Positions 1 to 11,119 of a DNA stretch of 64,000 nt are shown here, one piece after another (within the stretch, counting starts at the first letter, position 1; the number at the start of each line of letters is the position of its first letter). The position numbers and the translations under genes were made by a program. This DNA comes from Heterocephalus glaber (taxonomy: Eukaryota; Chordata; Mammalia; Rodentia; Bathyergidae): positions 995,300-1,059,299 of the forward strand of contig NW_004624848.1 in assembly GCF_000247695.1 (NCBI RefSeq), read 5' to 3'. The notes under the pieces were generated by a model. The model was not told the DNA's origin. It saw only the letters and a list, made by a program, of their open reading frames with translations, and made no database searches.

Positions 1-250
1 AAGGTGGAGCTGGGCCTCCCAGTTCTGGCTGGCTTCTCACTCTCAGCCTCAACTCTGCCACTAACCTTGCCATGGTGGAATCCCACTGGAGTATTTCCAC
101 CCTGTAACACAAGGCACGAGACAATATCTGCTTTGCCAGAGCTGAAAGCAGCTGTGGTAACGAGGTACCCAATAGATCCAAATCCATTTACTCCAGTCTT
201 TGCCCACATGTCTCAGGGATTTGGCTGGCATTGCTCCATAAAGTGCCGGC
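1..250 (-). pseudogene. GAPDH: GAPDH processed pseudogene, truncated by the window edge
   Basis: Read on the minus strand from an ATG at 209, the sequence gives MWAKTGVNGFGSIGYLVT, which matches the start of glyceraldehyde-3-phosphate dehydrogenase, the glycolytic NAD-dependent enzyme. The Rossmann glycine motif survives as GFGSIG (about 175-194). It continues as TAAFSSGKADIV, then loses part of the following segment and changes frame, and resumes with a HGKVSGRVEAE-like stretch near the edge. Sequence just upstream of the ATG resembles the GAPDH 5' UTR (a CAGCC...CTGAGACA pattern), so the 5' end probably lies near 235-270. No introns interrupt the match, as expected for a retrocopy. GAPDH is one of the most frequently retroposed genes in mammals. 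The rest lies outside the window. The missing residues and mixed frames make it non-functional. Confidence 0.8.
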
Positions 251-699
251 AGCATATTCCTAGGAAATAGAGGCACAAGGGGACATGGATGCCTGGTATA
301 ATAAAAGGATGATTAGAAGATAGGCCATTCCCTCTTATATCCTTGACCACAAAACAGCATCCAGTAATAAATAGATATATGAGGTGAATCAGATTAGAGT
401 AAGTTAAATTAAATATTAAAGACATGTTTATAATGTGGTTTTTCTATGCCAGCAATTTTTTTAGTATTTACTATGAATTATATTGTTTAATCTTTACCAA
501 AATATTACAAAAACTCATTTCTTTTTCTAATATTATACATATTTTTCTGTTAGCTATATAGTATTAACAATTTCATATTAAAATGAATTTGTTCTGTCTT
601 CCAACTACTATGGTTCACATAGGAAAGAGATATACATTTTTATTTCAGAGTGATAGTAACAATATAAAAACACTGATAATATAATTTATTTTGCATTTT
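251..699. other. AT-rich unique DNA, nothing recognised
   Basis: No coding similarity, SINE or LTR feature is visible between the GAPDH relic and the MIR. Confidence 0.6.
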
Positions 700-890
700 A
701 AATATGTAGCACTGTACTAAACACTTTCAGTACATTACTTCATTTAATTCTTATATCAACCTTTAAAATTAAGTTAGTATTATTCCATTAAAGAAAATTA
801 AGCAGCTTTCCATAAGTTAGTTAAGCACCTTGCTCAAAGTCTTCCAACAATAAATAATTCAGCAGAGTTCAAGATCAGGTCCATTGGACT
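700..890 (+). repeat. MIR SINE fossil
   Basis: The order GTAGCACTGTACTAAACACTTT, CATTTAATTCTTATATCAACC, TATTATTCCATTAAAGAAA and GCACCTTGCTCAAAGTC follows the MIR core and 3' part (a GCACTGTGCTAAGC block, TCATTTAATCCTCACAACA, ATTATCCCCATTTTACAGA, TTGCCCAAGGTCA). It is an ancient mammal-wide SINE of about 190 bp, heavily diverged. Confidence 0.75.
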
Positions 891-956
891 ACAAAATTGG
901 TTTCTATGAACACCTAACTTTACTGTAAATAGCACACAGAAAGAGATTCAGTTAAT

Positions 957-959
957 GTC

Positions 960-1003
<44 letters not shown>
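957..1003. repeat. (AT)n microsatellite
   Basis: An almost pure TA dinucleotide run of about 45 bp, likely length-variable. Confidence 0.9.
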
Positions 1004-1005
<2 letters not shown>

Positions 1006-1189
1006 ATTGAGTCTTAGCATTGCAGTAAAATTTTCACATGGTTCCTACGAGCTGCAAGACCAATCAAATTCATAGTATCTGGAACCTTCCCCACATGTAT
1101 ACTGATCTGAGTGTATCCCATGTGGTGATAAAGCACATATATCTCTGTATGATAAATTTGACAGCTAGTTTCTTAAGCAGTTTTTTTTG

Positions 1190-1400
1190 TTTGTCAAGAT
1201 CATTCCTGCAATTCTGAATAAGGCTCCTCGATCACGCCAGTTACTGTGCCCGCTCGTGTTCAGAGGGGGCTTATTAAGCTCCGATTCAATTTGTCTGTTG
1301 CAAACTGAAGGAAGGGATGCCTAAAATTCATAGTGCAAGATCTGAAAGATGACAAATGAGGCCGCACTTTTTAAGAATATTTAAAGTATTTTCTTTTGGT
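1190..1400. promoter_or_regulatory. Candidate conserved non-coding segment
   Basis: This repeat-free block keeps several CpGs (CTCCTCGATCACGCC, CCCGCTCGTG, CTCCGATTC, GGCCGCAC) in an otherwise CpG-poor AT-rich neighbourhood. It has no open frame and resembles no transposon I know. That base composition is typical of conserved regulatory DNA, but conservation cannot be tested here. Confidence 0.3.
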
Positions 1401-2020
1401 TTTATTAATCAGAATGGACTATCCTGCAGTTTTTAAATAAGATAGTTTCATTTCTAACCCACGCCACTGTGTGATGATGCAGGGTAGGAGTTTCCTGGGT
1501 AATGAGGAAGCAGGAGACCATGCTGGCTCCCCTCTTGGCTCCTGGCCTCATGGAGCAGTTGTCTCCCTGCACAAATGAAGCAAGGAGGCAATGTGAGCAA
1601 ATATTGCATCAATTCCTAATGGCCTAAGAACAAAAGCAATACATCACCTCAGCTTCTTATCATTGAGATATTTAATTCTGTGGCATAATCCAGAAGCAAA
1701 AGGACTAGGAATTGGGAAAATAGCATGGACACTGGGTGCACAATAGTAATCTCTGCCAAAATATTCTCTATCCTACAAGATTCTTTTCCTTTAATATGAG
1801 AGGTCCCTTACCACTGTCTTTTTGTAACAGATCAGCCTGATTCTCATCCAGATATTCCACAGAGATTCTTACAAACCAAACCAAAGTTGCAATGTTGTCT
1901 AAGGAAAGGAAGCATAAGGCAAGCCTGTTCTTAGTTCAGTCAAAGTCACGTCTCAGGAGTGAAAATGTTGGAAGTAGATAGGGATTTGAGGTCAAATCGC
2001 AAACAGCAGGTTGTTCATTT
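1401..2020. other. Unique non-coding DNA
   Basis: No gene is visible. A sub-block at about 1560-1690 is rich in ATTGCATC and TAATGG type sites and could be a further regulatory segment, with no proof. Confidence 0.4.
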
Positions 2021-2023
2021 ACC

Positions 2024-2087
2024 AGTAGTGCCCCCTTTCTACAGCGCCCTCTGCACTCATCAGCGATGTCTGTACCAGAGGGAGCCG
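2024..2087. promoter_or_regulatory. Cluster of CTCF-like motifs
   Basis: Three sites resemble the CTCF core within 64 bp: AGTAGTGCCCCCTTT (2024-2038) and CAGCGCCCTCTGCAC (2042-2056) in reverse orientation, and ACCAGAGGGAGCCG (2074-2087) in forward orientation. The middle one carries the common AGCGCCCTCTG core. These are motif matches only. Binding depends on cell type and is not shown by sequence. Confidence 0.3.
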
Positions 2088-2099
2088 CTGCAGGAGAAC

Positions 2100-4090
2100 C
2101 AAGCTCGCTGAGATCTTGTTCCCGCCCACTTGACATCTGCAGACTCTTGTGGCAGTTCAAGCAGAAGACACAACATCTCACTTGTGAATATTCCTTTCCA
2201 CACAACATATTATCCTCTACTCTCCTCTTGGTTTAAAATTTTAAAAACCAAACACTAAAACAGAATAAAATTTATATTCTGGTAATTTAATTACTTTGTC
2301 ATTCTGATGCTCGAGGAATTGATCAGACTACAGACACTGAGAATCAGGAATCAATGTGAATATCTCCATGATACTCAGTTCGTGAGAAAGAGACACAAGA
2401 AAAATACTCAACCAAACTGTGTGCCAAATAGTTCACAATTAAGGAATTATTTTATTTATTTTTTAAGGAATTATTTTTAATGTATTTCCACACATTTGAC
2501 CCAGTGCACTGCTGAAACTGTGTCTTCCAAGAGTGACATTGTCTCGCTGTAGAATATCATGAATAGACAGCTCATCTTTAAGTTACAATCTGGTTTTTAA
2601 TATCTGGAAAAAAATTGTGTTCGTGTGCTTTGGTTGTTGTTATTCTAGTGTGTTCCCACTTCTTCATCTTCACACCAAATGGGGCTCTGGTGACAGCACT
2701 TTTGTACCATTTTGCTGTCATCTGTCTTGATCTTCGATCACACGGTTCGGTTTTCTGGACAAGGTCTGCTTTCTTCTTCCTTGTCATGGAAACTAACAGT
2801 CATTGTCCCCTTCCCATTTCAAATAACTCGTTTTCTGTGAAGACCTTCCCCAGAGATGGCTAGGAGTTCAGGCTTCCGGGTATCTTCGAATCAACACCTG
2901 GGTGTTGTAGTAGCTTGCAGACATACATTTCTGAAATCCCAGAATCATGCTCTGTAATGTTTTCCTTCCCTTGTTGGGGACACTGCCCAGGGGAGCTTGC
3001 AACTCAGCAGCCACACCATTATCATTTACTAAATGAAAGTACTTGTTTCTGTTACACTTAGCATTGGATGGATTACTTCACTTGTATGGCTATTTTTCTG
3101 CATAGCTACTTTATTAATGGTCTTTTCACAGTTACCTCTGGAATACTGAAAGAAAACAGCCTTTTAACTCTCTAATCCAAGTAACAATTTTTTCACTTCA
3201 TATTACAAATACTTGCATAATTAACATTTAACCCTCTTCAGTATAGCATGAAATATTTATTTTGTGTAACTGTAATATATCTTTATTTAAAGGGCTTTAC
3301 TATAAGGTTTTCTCATGGCTTTATATATATTCACATACATATAAATGGGGGGGTGGCCAAAAAACTGTATAAATCAGGAAAAGAAAAGCTTCTATAAATA
3401 CTTTAATACTAAATTTATTGAGGCATCATGTGATTAATACCATTTACCTTTGGCTTCTACAATTACAAGAGGTGCTCAGAGTGGTAGCCATGAGCTGCCA
3501 GACATTTATTAGTATGGTGAACTGCTGAAGTCTGAACTTTTGCTTCTCTCTCTCTCTCATATACATAATATATATATACACCTTGATAATAATGTAGCAA
3601 ACAAATTATATGTATATATGTCTATCTATATATGAGCTAAATGTTTCTATAGAGCTTTTATAGTTGGAACACAAATATTCTAACTCATTTGTTAAATAAT
3701 AGCCCATTTGACAATATAGGGCTGAAGGAAGAGAAAGTACATGAAATTGCTAGAGATTATTAGTGAATAAAGCCCAAAACCCAAGAAAACCCTGTCATAT
3801 GTGTTGTCCCTACCTGAGTCACATGTAAGGAGCAGAATATATCCATTCCTTTTTATTTGTTATTGAAGTGTGCTTGAGTACCACCTGTGTTTGCTATACT
3901 GTGCTGTTTTGTTGGAAATCTCAGACTGCACTGTCAGGTTTTTCTCAGTTTCACCCTTGCATCTGGTATTCAAAGCTGTTTATCTGATGAATAATAAGTG
4001 ACAAAACTGCTCCATACACAGCTACAATGCAAACTAGAACTAGGTAATTATACAACTAGAAAGTCATGTGATGAGACATGGCAAAGTAGG
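2100..4090. other. Unique non-coding DNA
   Basis: No supported gene. Short open frames at 2578-2863 and elsewhere have no recognisable protein similarity. The only clear feature inside is a TC/TA-rich simple repeat at 3547-3622. Confidence 0.5.
3547..3622. repeat. (TC)n/(TA)n simple repeat
   Basis: A short TC run followed by imperfect TA and TATG repeats. Confidence 0.75.
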
Positions 4091-4099
4091 CATTTGTCT

Positions 4100-4592
4100 T
4101 TCATTCTTAAGACTAATGACAACCTAATGCACCTGTCTCAAACAGCTAGATTGTGTTTCTCTTTCTGCTCTGCTGAACAGTTCTGTTGCAGGCCTTGGAC
4201 CAACTCACCCCAGTTTCTTGCTTGTAAGTCTCAAGAATAATTGCAATTCTGAGCACAGTGTTTTGAAGTGAGTGGCACTGGCTGGAGCATCTGGGGCTCT
4301 GTCCTTTCCCCACTTCTCCCCAGGATATGATGTTCCCTCCATACTCCAGTCCAGGGCTCATGTGACCTGGGGTGGGGTATAAAGCCCACAGCTGCCCACT
4401 CTCCAGAGTCTACTGGTTGTGGTACGAGGGGGTCACACATGTGCACCCCAAGGTTCCTAGGCAGATTTCTTGAATCTCAAGGGACTAATCCTAGGCTTCT
4501 GTTGTCCCTTGCTACCTATCTGAAGTAATAAATCCATTCCTTGTAGTGTGTTGCTTACACACAAGCTGGTGTCACCAGACACAAACACTTTA
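4100..4592 (+). repeat. Candidate solo LTR of an endogenous retrovirus
   Basis: A GC-rich block with GGGGTATAAAGCCC (TATA box at 4378-4384) followed about 150 bp later by AATAAA (4527-4532), then a T/G-rich stretch and a CCAGACACAAACA-like end. This is the promoter, R and poly(A) order of a retroviral LTR on the plus strand. The 5' edge is not resolved and no internal viral sequence adjoins. A cellular promoter is the alternative, but no coding exon follows. Confidence 0.45.
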
Positions 4593-5306
4593 GTAGCTAT
4601 AACATGCTAAATCTGCTTCACATCCTCAGCCAGTCACTGAAGCAGAATTAGGAAATCAGGGTGAAGACACAGAAACTGACCAAACCCTCATGAACATCAT
4701 GTTCTGAGAGCTCAATATTTAATCATAGATATTACCTAATCAATTACAAATACTCAGCGAGGTATAAGTGGAGGTGCAAGATACCCAGGTCCTAAAAGAT
4801 AGACAATATACCAGATGACCATCAGAAGCTACGTAATAAAGTTAAAAGAAAGTAAAATCTTGAGGTGACTAACTAACTAGTACCACAGTCACTCTTCATG
4901 ATAAAACACAGGGGAAACAGGAAGGGGAAATGGCGCAAGTACAAGGCTCCCCTTGCATGAATGTGTAAAGGGTAAACTTGATTCTTTAAAAAAATAATTT
5001 ATGAGAAATTAAGGACTAAATGCCTACATTTCTTATTAACCTAACTAAGAAAATTTTATTTTTGTTCCCTTCAGTGAGAGGAATTAATCATTCAGTGGAA
5101 CTCATAGGGCACAGCAAAAGAAGAATGAGTAGAGGTGACAGGGAGGCAGACTTCAAGCCAACCTAAGGAAGAATTAGACCAAGCACAATTACCCAGATGG
5201 AAATCACTCGCTAAAAATGCAGGTTGATGGTTCCTTATCAAACAAATATGAGACCAGAAGTGTTTTGGGTTTGTTTAGGTTTTGGGAAATTTATAGATAG
5301 ATAGAC

Positions 5307-5338
<32 letters not shown>

Positions 5339-5889
5339 GGAGATAGTGTGAGATTTTTTAGAGATGGAAGCCAAAACTAGACATGCGATTCATATATGTC
5401 TTATTTATACCTAACTCCCATAGCCTAAGAGATGTACAGTATTTTTATTGGACCTGCATGTTGACTGGGACTTATTCCATGAGGTCAGATGTAGAATTTT
5501 CTATTTGTGGCATTGGCTTGGTGCGCCAAAGATTTAAAATTTTGAAACACTTTCCATTTCCAGTTTTTTAATTAGAATTGCTCAAACTGAAGTAATAGTA
5601 ACCAACTTCATTATGGTGTTTAGCAATGTATAAATGATTTTCGCTTGTACTTTTTGGTATCATGAAAGAAGTTGGAGGCAGACACTGTCTTACCAAGCTT
5701 AATGAAATTCTGTCTCTTGCTTCAGAAGGCATTGAGGTTTGCATTGTGAGTGATATACCCCAACCATAGTGTTACTTAAGAGGAGGACTTCCGTGGAAGG
5801 ATTTGTGGCTGGGGGGGTGCCATGTAGAACCTGAGGTAAGAAACCTTTGTTTCCACAGCCAAGCGAAACCTTTCAGGAATCATTTTCAT
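4593..5889. other. Unique non-coding DNA
   Basis: No gene recognised. It contains the GATA microsatellite listed separately. Confidence 0.5.
5294..5340. repeat. (GATA)n microsatellite
   Basis: About eleven tandem GATA/GACA units, one GACA variant near the left end. Confidence 0.9.
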
Positions 5890-6008
5890 CCGACAACTCT
5901 TTTCATTATCTCCATTTTATAGAGCAGAGAATTAGAAAGATTAAGTTAATCCTTTCAGTCATATCTAGGAAGGATGGAGTAGGACTTAGACCCAGAACTA
6001 ATATCGTA
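5890..6008 (+). repeat. MIR SINE fragment
   Basis: TCTCCATTTTATAGAGCAGAG, then a degraded CAGAGAGGTTAAG-like part and GGACTTAGACCCAGAAC follow the MIR 3' half in order. Confidence 0.65.
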
Positions 6009-6256
6009 GAGTTATTTCTTTGGCACTAACGTAATTCAAGAAGAGACAGGAAATCGATGTTGAGGATTTTCTTAGAAAGAGAGTTAACCATGAAAAATAA
6101 GTTGGGGATTCAACTTACTTTGAACTGAGAAATCAATAATTTTATGATCCTTAAGATTTAGTGACAGTTCTGACCCAAATGGGCAGTTCAAATTTTTTCA
6201 AATTAACATCTCTTATTTTATATCTCTTTTCTCTTAAGTTGAAAGTCTTGAGTCTT

Positions 6257-6346
6257 GGGGTCAGGGACTTAGCTCAGTGGCACCGTGCCTGCCGTGCAAA
6301 TGCAAGGTCCTGAGTTAGATCCCTGGTACCAGAAAAAAAAAGGAAA
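6257..6346 (+). repeat. ID SINE with perfect 16-bp target duplication
   Basis: A tRNA-Ala/BC1-derived SINE. A box TTAGCTCAGTGG is intact. The B box is damaged (GTTAGATCC instead of GTTCGATCC). The centre reads GGCACCGTGCCTGCC, a variant shared with the copy at 45126. The A tail is interrupted. The duplication GAAAGTCTTGAGTCTT occurs at 6241-6256 and 6347-6362 without mismatch, so the insertion edges are certain. Confidence 0.95.
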
Positions 6347-6664
6347 GAAAGTCTTGAGTCTTACCTATATTATCAGATTTATATACTGGCTTTTCCTCAG
6401 CTTTAACAAATCATATAGATAAAATAATGCTCAAATCATAATGCCAATGTACAATTAAAATTTAATAATTGAATAAACTTTAAGGGTGTATTTTACAATT
6501 TTTACCTTATAAAATATTTTATTTAGAAGTTCCAGGTTCAGGATCTCATGGAACAGTTTTAGTTTTCTGCATATTATGGTATTGGTATACTATACAATTA
6601 GGTTCATTTCTACTCATTTTTATTTTTACACTTTGCTTCATCTTTAACATAAACTTCGGAATAT

Positions 6665-6770
6665 GGGGCTGGAGATTTAGCTCAGTGGTTCTGCCACCTG
6701 CTTTGCAAGAGCAAGGTCCTGAGTTCGATCCCCAGTACCAAAAATAAACAAATAAATAGATAAATAAATA
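6665..6770 (+). repeat. ID SINE with intact Pol III boxes
   Basis: Body GGGGCTGGAGATTTAGCTCA through CGATCCCCAGTACC. Both the A box (TTAGCTCAGTGG) and B box (GTTCGATCC) are intact. The tail is (AAATA)n. Flanks TTCGGAATAT and TTCTGAATAT form a target duplication with one mismatch. Confidence 0.93.
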
Positions 6771-7224
6771 AATTTCTGAATATGAAAGTACTATCAATGT
6801 AAATACATATGTATATGGAAAGATGTATACCCTATGAAAAATGAATTAGCAATATTTTGAAGTTCAAGCTGTGTTTACCTTTTTTACTATAGCAATCTCT
6901 CTTAGAAGAGTCTATCCCAAAGACACATGGCAAAAATAATTAATTATCTGTACATTACTTTATTTTTGAAATTATTTTTAAGAGAACACAATTGGAACTA
7001 TCATATTAAAATTAAATGAGAAAAGGATAACTAAATTATACCAATATATTTATTATGTTTTCCCTAAAGGATTGTCAATGGCATATAATTTCAAATTTAG
7101 GATTTCTGTAAATATTACAAATGCATAATAGCACCAAAGCGTAGTTCTAATTAACATTTTCCTTAGGAGTGAAGTTGAGCTGTATTTGTACCTGCAAGTG
7201 CCTTTTCAGTTTTCTTTTTTTATA

Positions 7225-7870
7225 AGTAGTCTATCCATATCTTTTTTCTACTTTTAAATTCATTTCTTAGTTTGCTCATCTTGATTTTTAATAGCTAGTT
7301 ACATATTTGAGAATCAGTTCTTTGTAAAATTTGTCAATATTTTTCTGTATTTTTCATTTGTCCTTTGATCTCACAGCAATCCGGACATGTGAATATTTTA
7401 TCTTTGTGCAGCACCCTTTTCCTGTGGTTCTGGGTGTTGAGGTTCTGTGCTGTGGTTCTCTACACTCCCTCTTCTATTGCACTGCTGAGCTGGTCCAAAT
7501 CGCTTCTGATCCATGACCTTCCCAGCACAGGGTAGTTGATCCACAAAGCTTCCATGTGAACTTGGACTTGTGAGCAATAATAAACTTTGAGCTAAATTAA
7601 GCCACAGCAGACTAATTAGACCTTACACTGTGTTCCTAGTAATACTCATTGAACAGTCCCTTTTTCCCTTATGATTTGTCATTTCCCAATTATCTCACAT
7701 CACACTCCCATGAAGACTAGAATCTATGTGGAATTTTGAGTTCTGTTCCATCGATCCATCTGTATATATGAGTTCATTTAATATATGTTGTAAAGTATAG
7801 ATGGCTTTTGCACATTTTAATGTGTATAATTGCCTTTTGGACTTATCTTGCTTCCCACACAGAGTGAAGT
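7225..7870 (-). repeat. Ancient L1 fragments (minus), interrupted
   Basis: T-rich stretches at 7225-7395 and 7690-7870 resemble the complement of L1M ORF2 3' and 3' UTR sequence (for example TTCTGTTCCATCGATCCATC, equivalent to the common TTCCATTGATCTAT motif). An LTR-like block separates them. Confidence 0.4.
7400..7625 (+). repeat. LTR-like fragment
   Basis: Higher GC content, an AATAATAAACTT poly(A)-type segment near 7580 and an ending like MaLR LTRs (AGACTAATTAGACC). The family is uncertain. Confidence 0.35.
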
Positions 7871-8131
7871 GTTGAGGGAAGCCTTTTTATATTGAAAATT
7901 TTACATGATATGTTGAAGTGCGAAGTAGTAATCAGGAATATGTTTCATTTAGCCGATGTACCCTGAAGCATCCAGGTACTTCAACACCTGTGGGTAGAAG
8001 AGCACGTCAAGAAAATATTATGGTCTATGGAAAAGAATCAATTGGATATGACAATCTATTAAGCATAACGTGAAACTTTGAATAATATTGCAAAAATATA
8101 AAAAGTTTAAAGTATTAAGAACATAATAGGA

Positions 8132-8219
8132 GGCCTGGGATTTAGCTCAGTCATTCCGGTGTCTGCCTCACAAGCACAAGGTCCCAAGTTTGATCCCTGG
8201 TACCAAAAAAAAAAAAAAA
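8132..8219 (+). repeat. ID SINE
   Basis: Body GGCCTGGGATTTAGCTCAGT to TGATCCCTGGTACC with a pure A tail of about 16. The perfect duplication ACATAATAGGA lies at 8121-8131 and 8220-8230. The centre GGTGTCTGCCTCACAAG matches the copy at 24918 better than other copies. The B box is GTTTGATCC (one change). Confidence 0.93.
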
Positions 8220-8230
8220 ACATAATAGGA

Positions 8231-8390
8231 AACAGGGAGATCAGTCTTCTGCTAGGAAGGGAACAGAGATGGAGAGAGGGAGGAGGCAGGGAAGGAGAAG
8301 GGGAATAAAAATAGTCAGATGTGTTATGTGCATGTGCCAACTCCCAGTGGTGAATGCAATCCTTATGTGCTGTAAAAGTGTTCTAATAAT
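8231..8390 (+). repeat. L1 3' UTR fragment
   Basis: A G/A-rich tract (GGAGGAGGCAGGGAAGG) followed by GTGCATGTGCCAACTCCC and a (T)GTGAATGCAAT-like segment follows the polypurine and end pattern of L1 3' UTRs. The ID copies on both sides landed in or next to it. Confidence 0.45.
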
Positions 8391-8473
8391 TTTTTTTTTG
8401 GTGTCGGGGATTGAACTTGGGACCTTGCACTTGCAAGGCAGGTGGCAGGATCACTGAGCTAAATCCCCAGCCC
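8391..8473 (-). repeat. ID SINE, minus strand
   Basis: Reverse complement of the ID body: a T tail, then GGGGATTGAACTTGGGACC and CACTGAGCTAAATCCCCAGC. The A box is intact (complement of TTAGCTCAGTG). It lies head to head with the copy at 8503. Confidence 0.92.
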
Positions 8474-8502
8474 ACTAATACATTTTTTAATAATTAAAAA
8501 TG

Positions 8503-8594
8503 TGGGCTGGGGATTTAGCTCAGTGTTTTCACCCCCTGCTGCACAAGTGCAAGGACCCGAGTTTGATCCTCAGTACCAAAAAAAAAAAAAAAAA
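8503..8594 (+). repeat. ID SINE, plus strand
   Basis: GGGCTGGGGATTTAGCTCAG to TGATCCTCAGTACC with an A tail of about 17. Only about 30 bp separate its 5' end from that of the inverted copy to the left. Confidence 0.93.
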
Positions 8595-8769
8595 GACAAA
8601 AAAACAAAACAAAAAAAGTATCTTAAGAAAAATACTATGAATATAGTATTAGAGAGATATGTGAATAATAAATTTCTTAAAAGAATGCACAAATGATAAT
8701 TATCTTGCTTATGGTGCCTTTTGACTATACCAATTTTATTGAACCTTAATCTGAATAAAAGAAAAGAAA

Positions 8770-9060
8770 GACAAATATTATGGGGCACCATTTTTACAAT
8801 GTACCTAAAATAGTCAAGTTTACAGAGACAGAAGGTAGGTTGGCTTGGCAGGGGCCAGGACAGGACAGAGAATTAATTATTCTTTAATGGGCATAGTATT
8901 TCACTTCTCTGAGATGAAAGAGCTGCTAGAAATACATGGAGGTTATGATAACACAACATGAACATACTTGGCATCACTAAACTGTACTTCTCAAGATGTT
9001 TAATATGATAAACTTCTAGCTTATGTGTATCTTGCCACAATTTTATTTAAAAAAGAAAAC
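8770..9060 (+). repeat. Ancient L1M 3' UTR fragment
   Basis: Order of TTTACAGAGACAGAAGGTAG, GGCAGGGGCCAGG, an AATGGGCATAG and TGATAAACTTC type end follows the L1M 3' UTR on the plus strand, with an A-rich end near 9050. Confidence 0.5.
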
Positions 9061-9119
9061 ATACCTATGAAATGCATAGTTAGATAAATTCTAATAATTA
9101 TCTATACTTTTGTATCCAC

Positions 9120-9400
9120 TACAACAATCAATATATAAAATTTTGCTTCTTCCTAGGAAAATAAATCCTATTCCTTTGTGGTCAGTTTTCTCTCCCAGCC
9201 TCAGGCAATCTCTGATATGTTCTTTGAGGCAAAGCATTTGAAAATACTACATAAATGACATCACACACTACCTATGCTTTTTGACTATTGTTTTTTATGC
9301 AGCAAAATGTTGGAAATTCATCCATGTTTTTACATGTAAGCATTGGTTCTTATTGCTGACTGGGGTTTCAAGTTTAGACTATGTAGTCTCTTGATACTAT
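9120..9400 (-). repeat. Ancient L1M 3' end, minus strand
   Basis: TCTCCCAGCCTCAGGCAATC and CAGCAAAATGTTGGAAATTC are complements of the L1M 3' part (a TTGCCTGAGGCTGGGAG motif, then the ACATGGATGAA region). It lies in opposite orientation to the fragment at 8770. Confidence 0.5.
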
Positions 9401-9454
9401 TTTTGTTTTTTCAACTTTTGAGTTTATGAATAAATTACACAGAGAAACAAGGAG

Positions 9455-11112
9455 AATTTTAGATGCTCATAGAAAGCTTGAGAAGTCTTTTGTGCTTCCA
9501 CATGAAGCTTAGGATTTTCCTTTCTAATTGTATGGAAAATGTCATTAGGGTTTTGGCAGAGGTCGCCTGAATCTGTAGATTGTTCAGGGTAATATGAACA
9601 TCTTAACATTATTAACTCTTCCAATTCAAATGCAGGTTATCTTGCCATATTTGTATGTCTTTGGCTCTTTCCACCAATGCCTTACAGTTCTTAGCATACA
9701 CATTTTTCATCCCCTTGGTTAAATTTACGCCGAAGTGTATTGTTTGTACCTATCATAAGTGGAATTATTTTTTCACTTTCTGCTTTTGGATTTCTGCTCC
9801 TTGTTAGAATATAGGAATGCTATTGATTTTTGTATGTTGGTTGTCTCTCTTGCAATTTTACCAAATTTGGGGTGTTCTATATATATAACACAGTTTTGTC
9901 TTTGAATGAAGATATTTCAACTTCATGTCCAATGTGATGACTTCTTTTCTTTGCCGATTGCTCTAGCTAACATTTCTAGCACTATGCTGCACAGAAATGG
10001 CAAGAATGGGGATTTTTGTCTTGTTGCTGATCCTAGAACAAGAAGCTCTTAACGTTTTACCACTGAATATCATCCGAGTTGCTGCCTGTATTGTGTTAGG
10101 GTACTTTCCCTTTAATTTGTTGGGACTTTTTCATGAATAATATTGAATTTTTGTCACATCTTCTCTGCATGTATGGAGTTTTTCGTACATTTTGGTCCTT
10201 CATCCTGTCAATGAGGTATAGTGCACTTACACATTTGCTTCCATTGAACTACCTTTCTGTTGTCAGGATGAATCCCTCTTAGCAATGGTGAATAATCTTT
10301 TCTAATGTGGTGTTGAATTTGGTTTGTTCATATCTTGCTGAGCACATTTGATTCTATGTTCCACATAGATATTGGTCTACATTTTTTCTTCCTCTGTTTT
10401 GTCTTTTCCTGCTTTTAGTATCGAATAACACTGGCCTTGTTGAATACATGCAGAATTACATATCTTCATTATTGTGTGGTAAATTGTAAATAATTGGGAT
10501 TTTTTAAATGTCTGGTTGAATAAAGCCACCATGTTCTGTTTTACTTTCATTCATCTCATTATTTATATTTGGGCTGCTCAGAGTTTCTATCTTTGTGATC
10601 CTATTTTGATAGGGTTATGTGTCTCAGAATCCAGTTTTCTGGAACGTAATTGTTCATAGTAATCTCTTATAAACAAAAGAAATACAAATATTTCTCTCGT
10701 ATCAGTTGTAATATCTCCTCTTTTATTTCAGAGTTCACATATTTGAGGCTTCTCTTTTTTAATGTAGCTAAAGGTTAGCTAACTTTACTTATCTTCTCAA
10801 AAAAAATCTCTTAGTTGCATCGGTCTTATTATGTATCTCTTCTCTACTCTTCTGTTCTGTCCTTTATTAGTTACTTGTTCCTGCTAAATTTGGGCTTAGT
10901 TTCCTCTTGATTTTATGGTTGCTTGAGGGGTAATGTTAGAGTGTTTGTGATCTTTCTGCTTTTTTGCTCTTGCATGTATTGCAACAAAATTCCCCCTCTG
11001 AACTGTTTTTGTCATAACTCATATATCTTGGTGTGTTGGATGTCACAATTGTTTGGAAATGTTTTCCTCATTTCCCTTTTAATTTATTCTTTGACTCATT
11101 GGTTGTTTAGAA
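9455..11112 (-). repeat. L1 ORF2 segment, inverted half of a twin-primed insertion
   Basis: The complement reads through L1 ORF2 from the reverse transcriptase region back toward the endonuclease/RT boundary, with many stops. Landmarks from left to right are CCTGAATCTGTAGATTG, ACATTATTAACTCTTCCAA, AACACTGGCCTTGTTGAATA and GACTCATTGGTTGTTTAG, all known complement landmarks of ORF2 in 3' to 5' order. The left end maps immediately upstream of the point where the plus-strand segment at 11120 starts. That abutting breakpoint is the hallmark of a 5' inversion during target-primed reverse transcription. Confidence 0.72.
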
Positions 11113-11119
11113 ACCCCAC

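Noticed and set aside
5294..5340. CRISPR-like short tandem units
   Set aside because: A plain GATA microsatellite without spacers, in a vertebrate genome.
6665..6740. Possible tRNA-Ala gene
   Set aside because: Has A and B boxes but cannot fold as a full cloverleaf, has an A tail and a target duplication, and is one of 14 similar copies, so it is an ID SINE.
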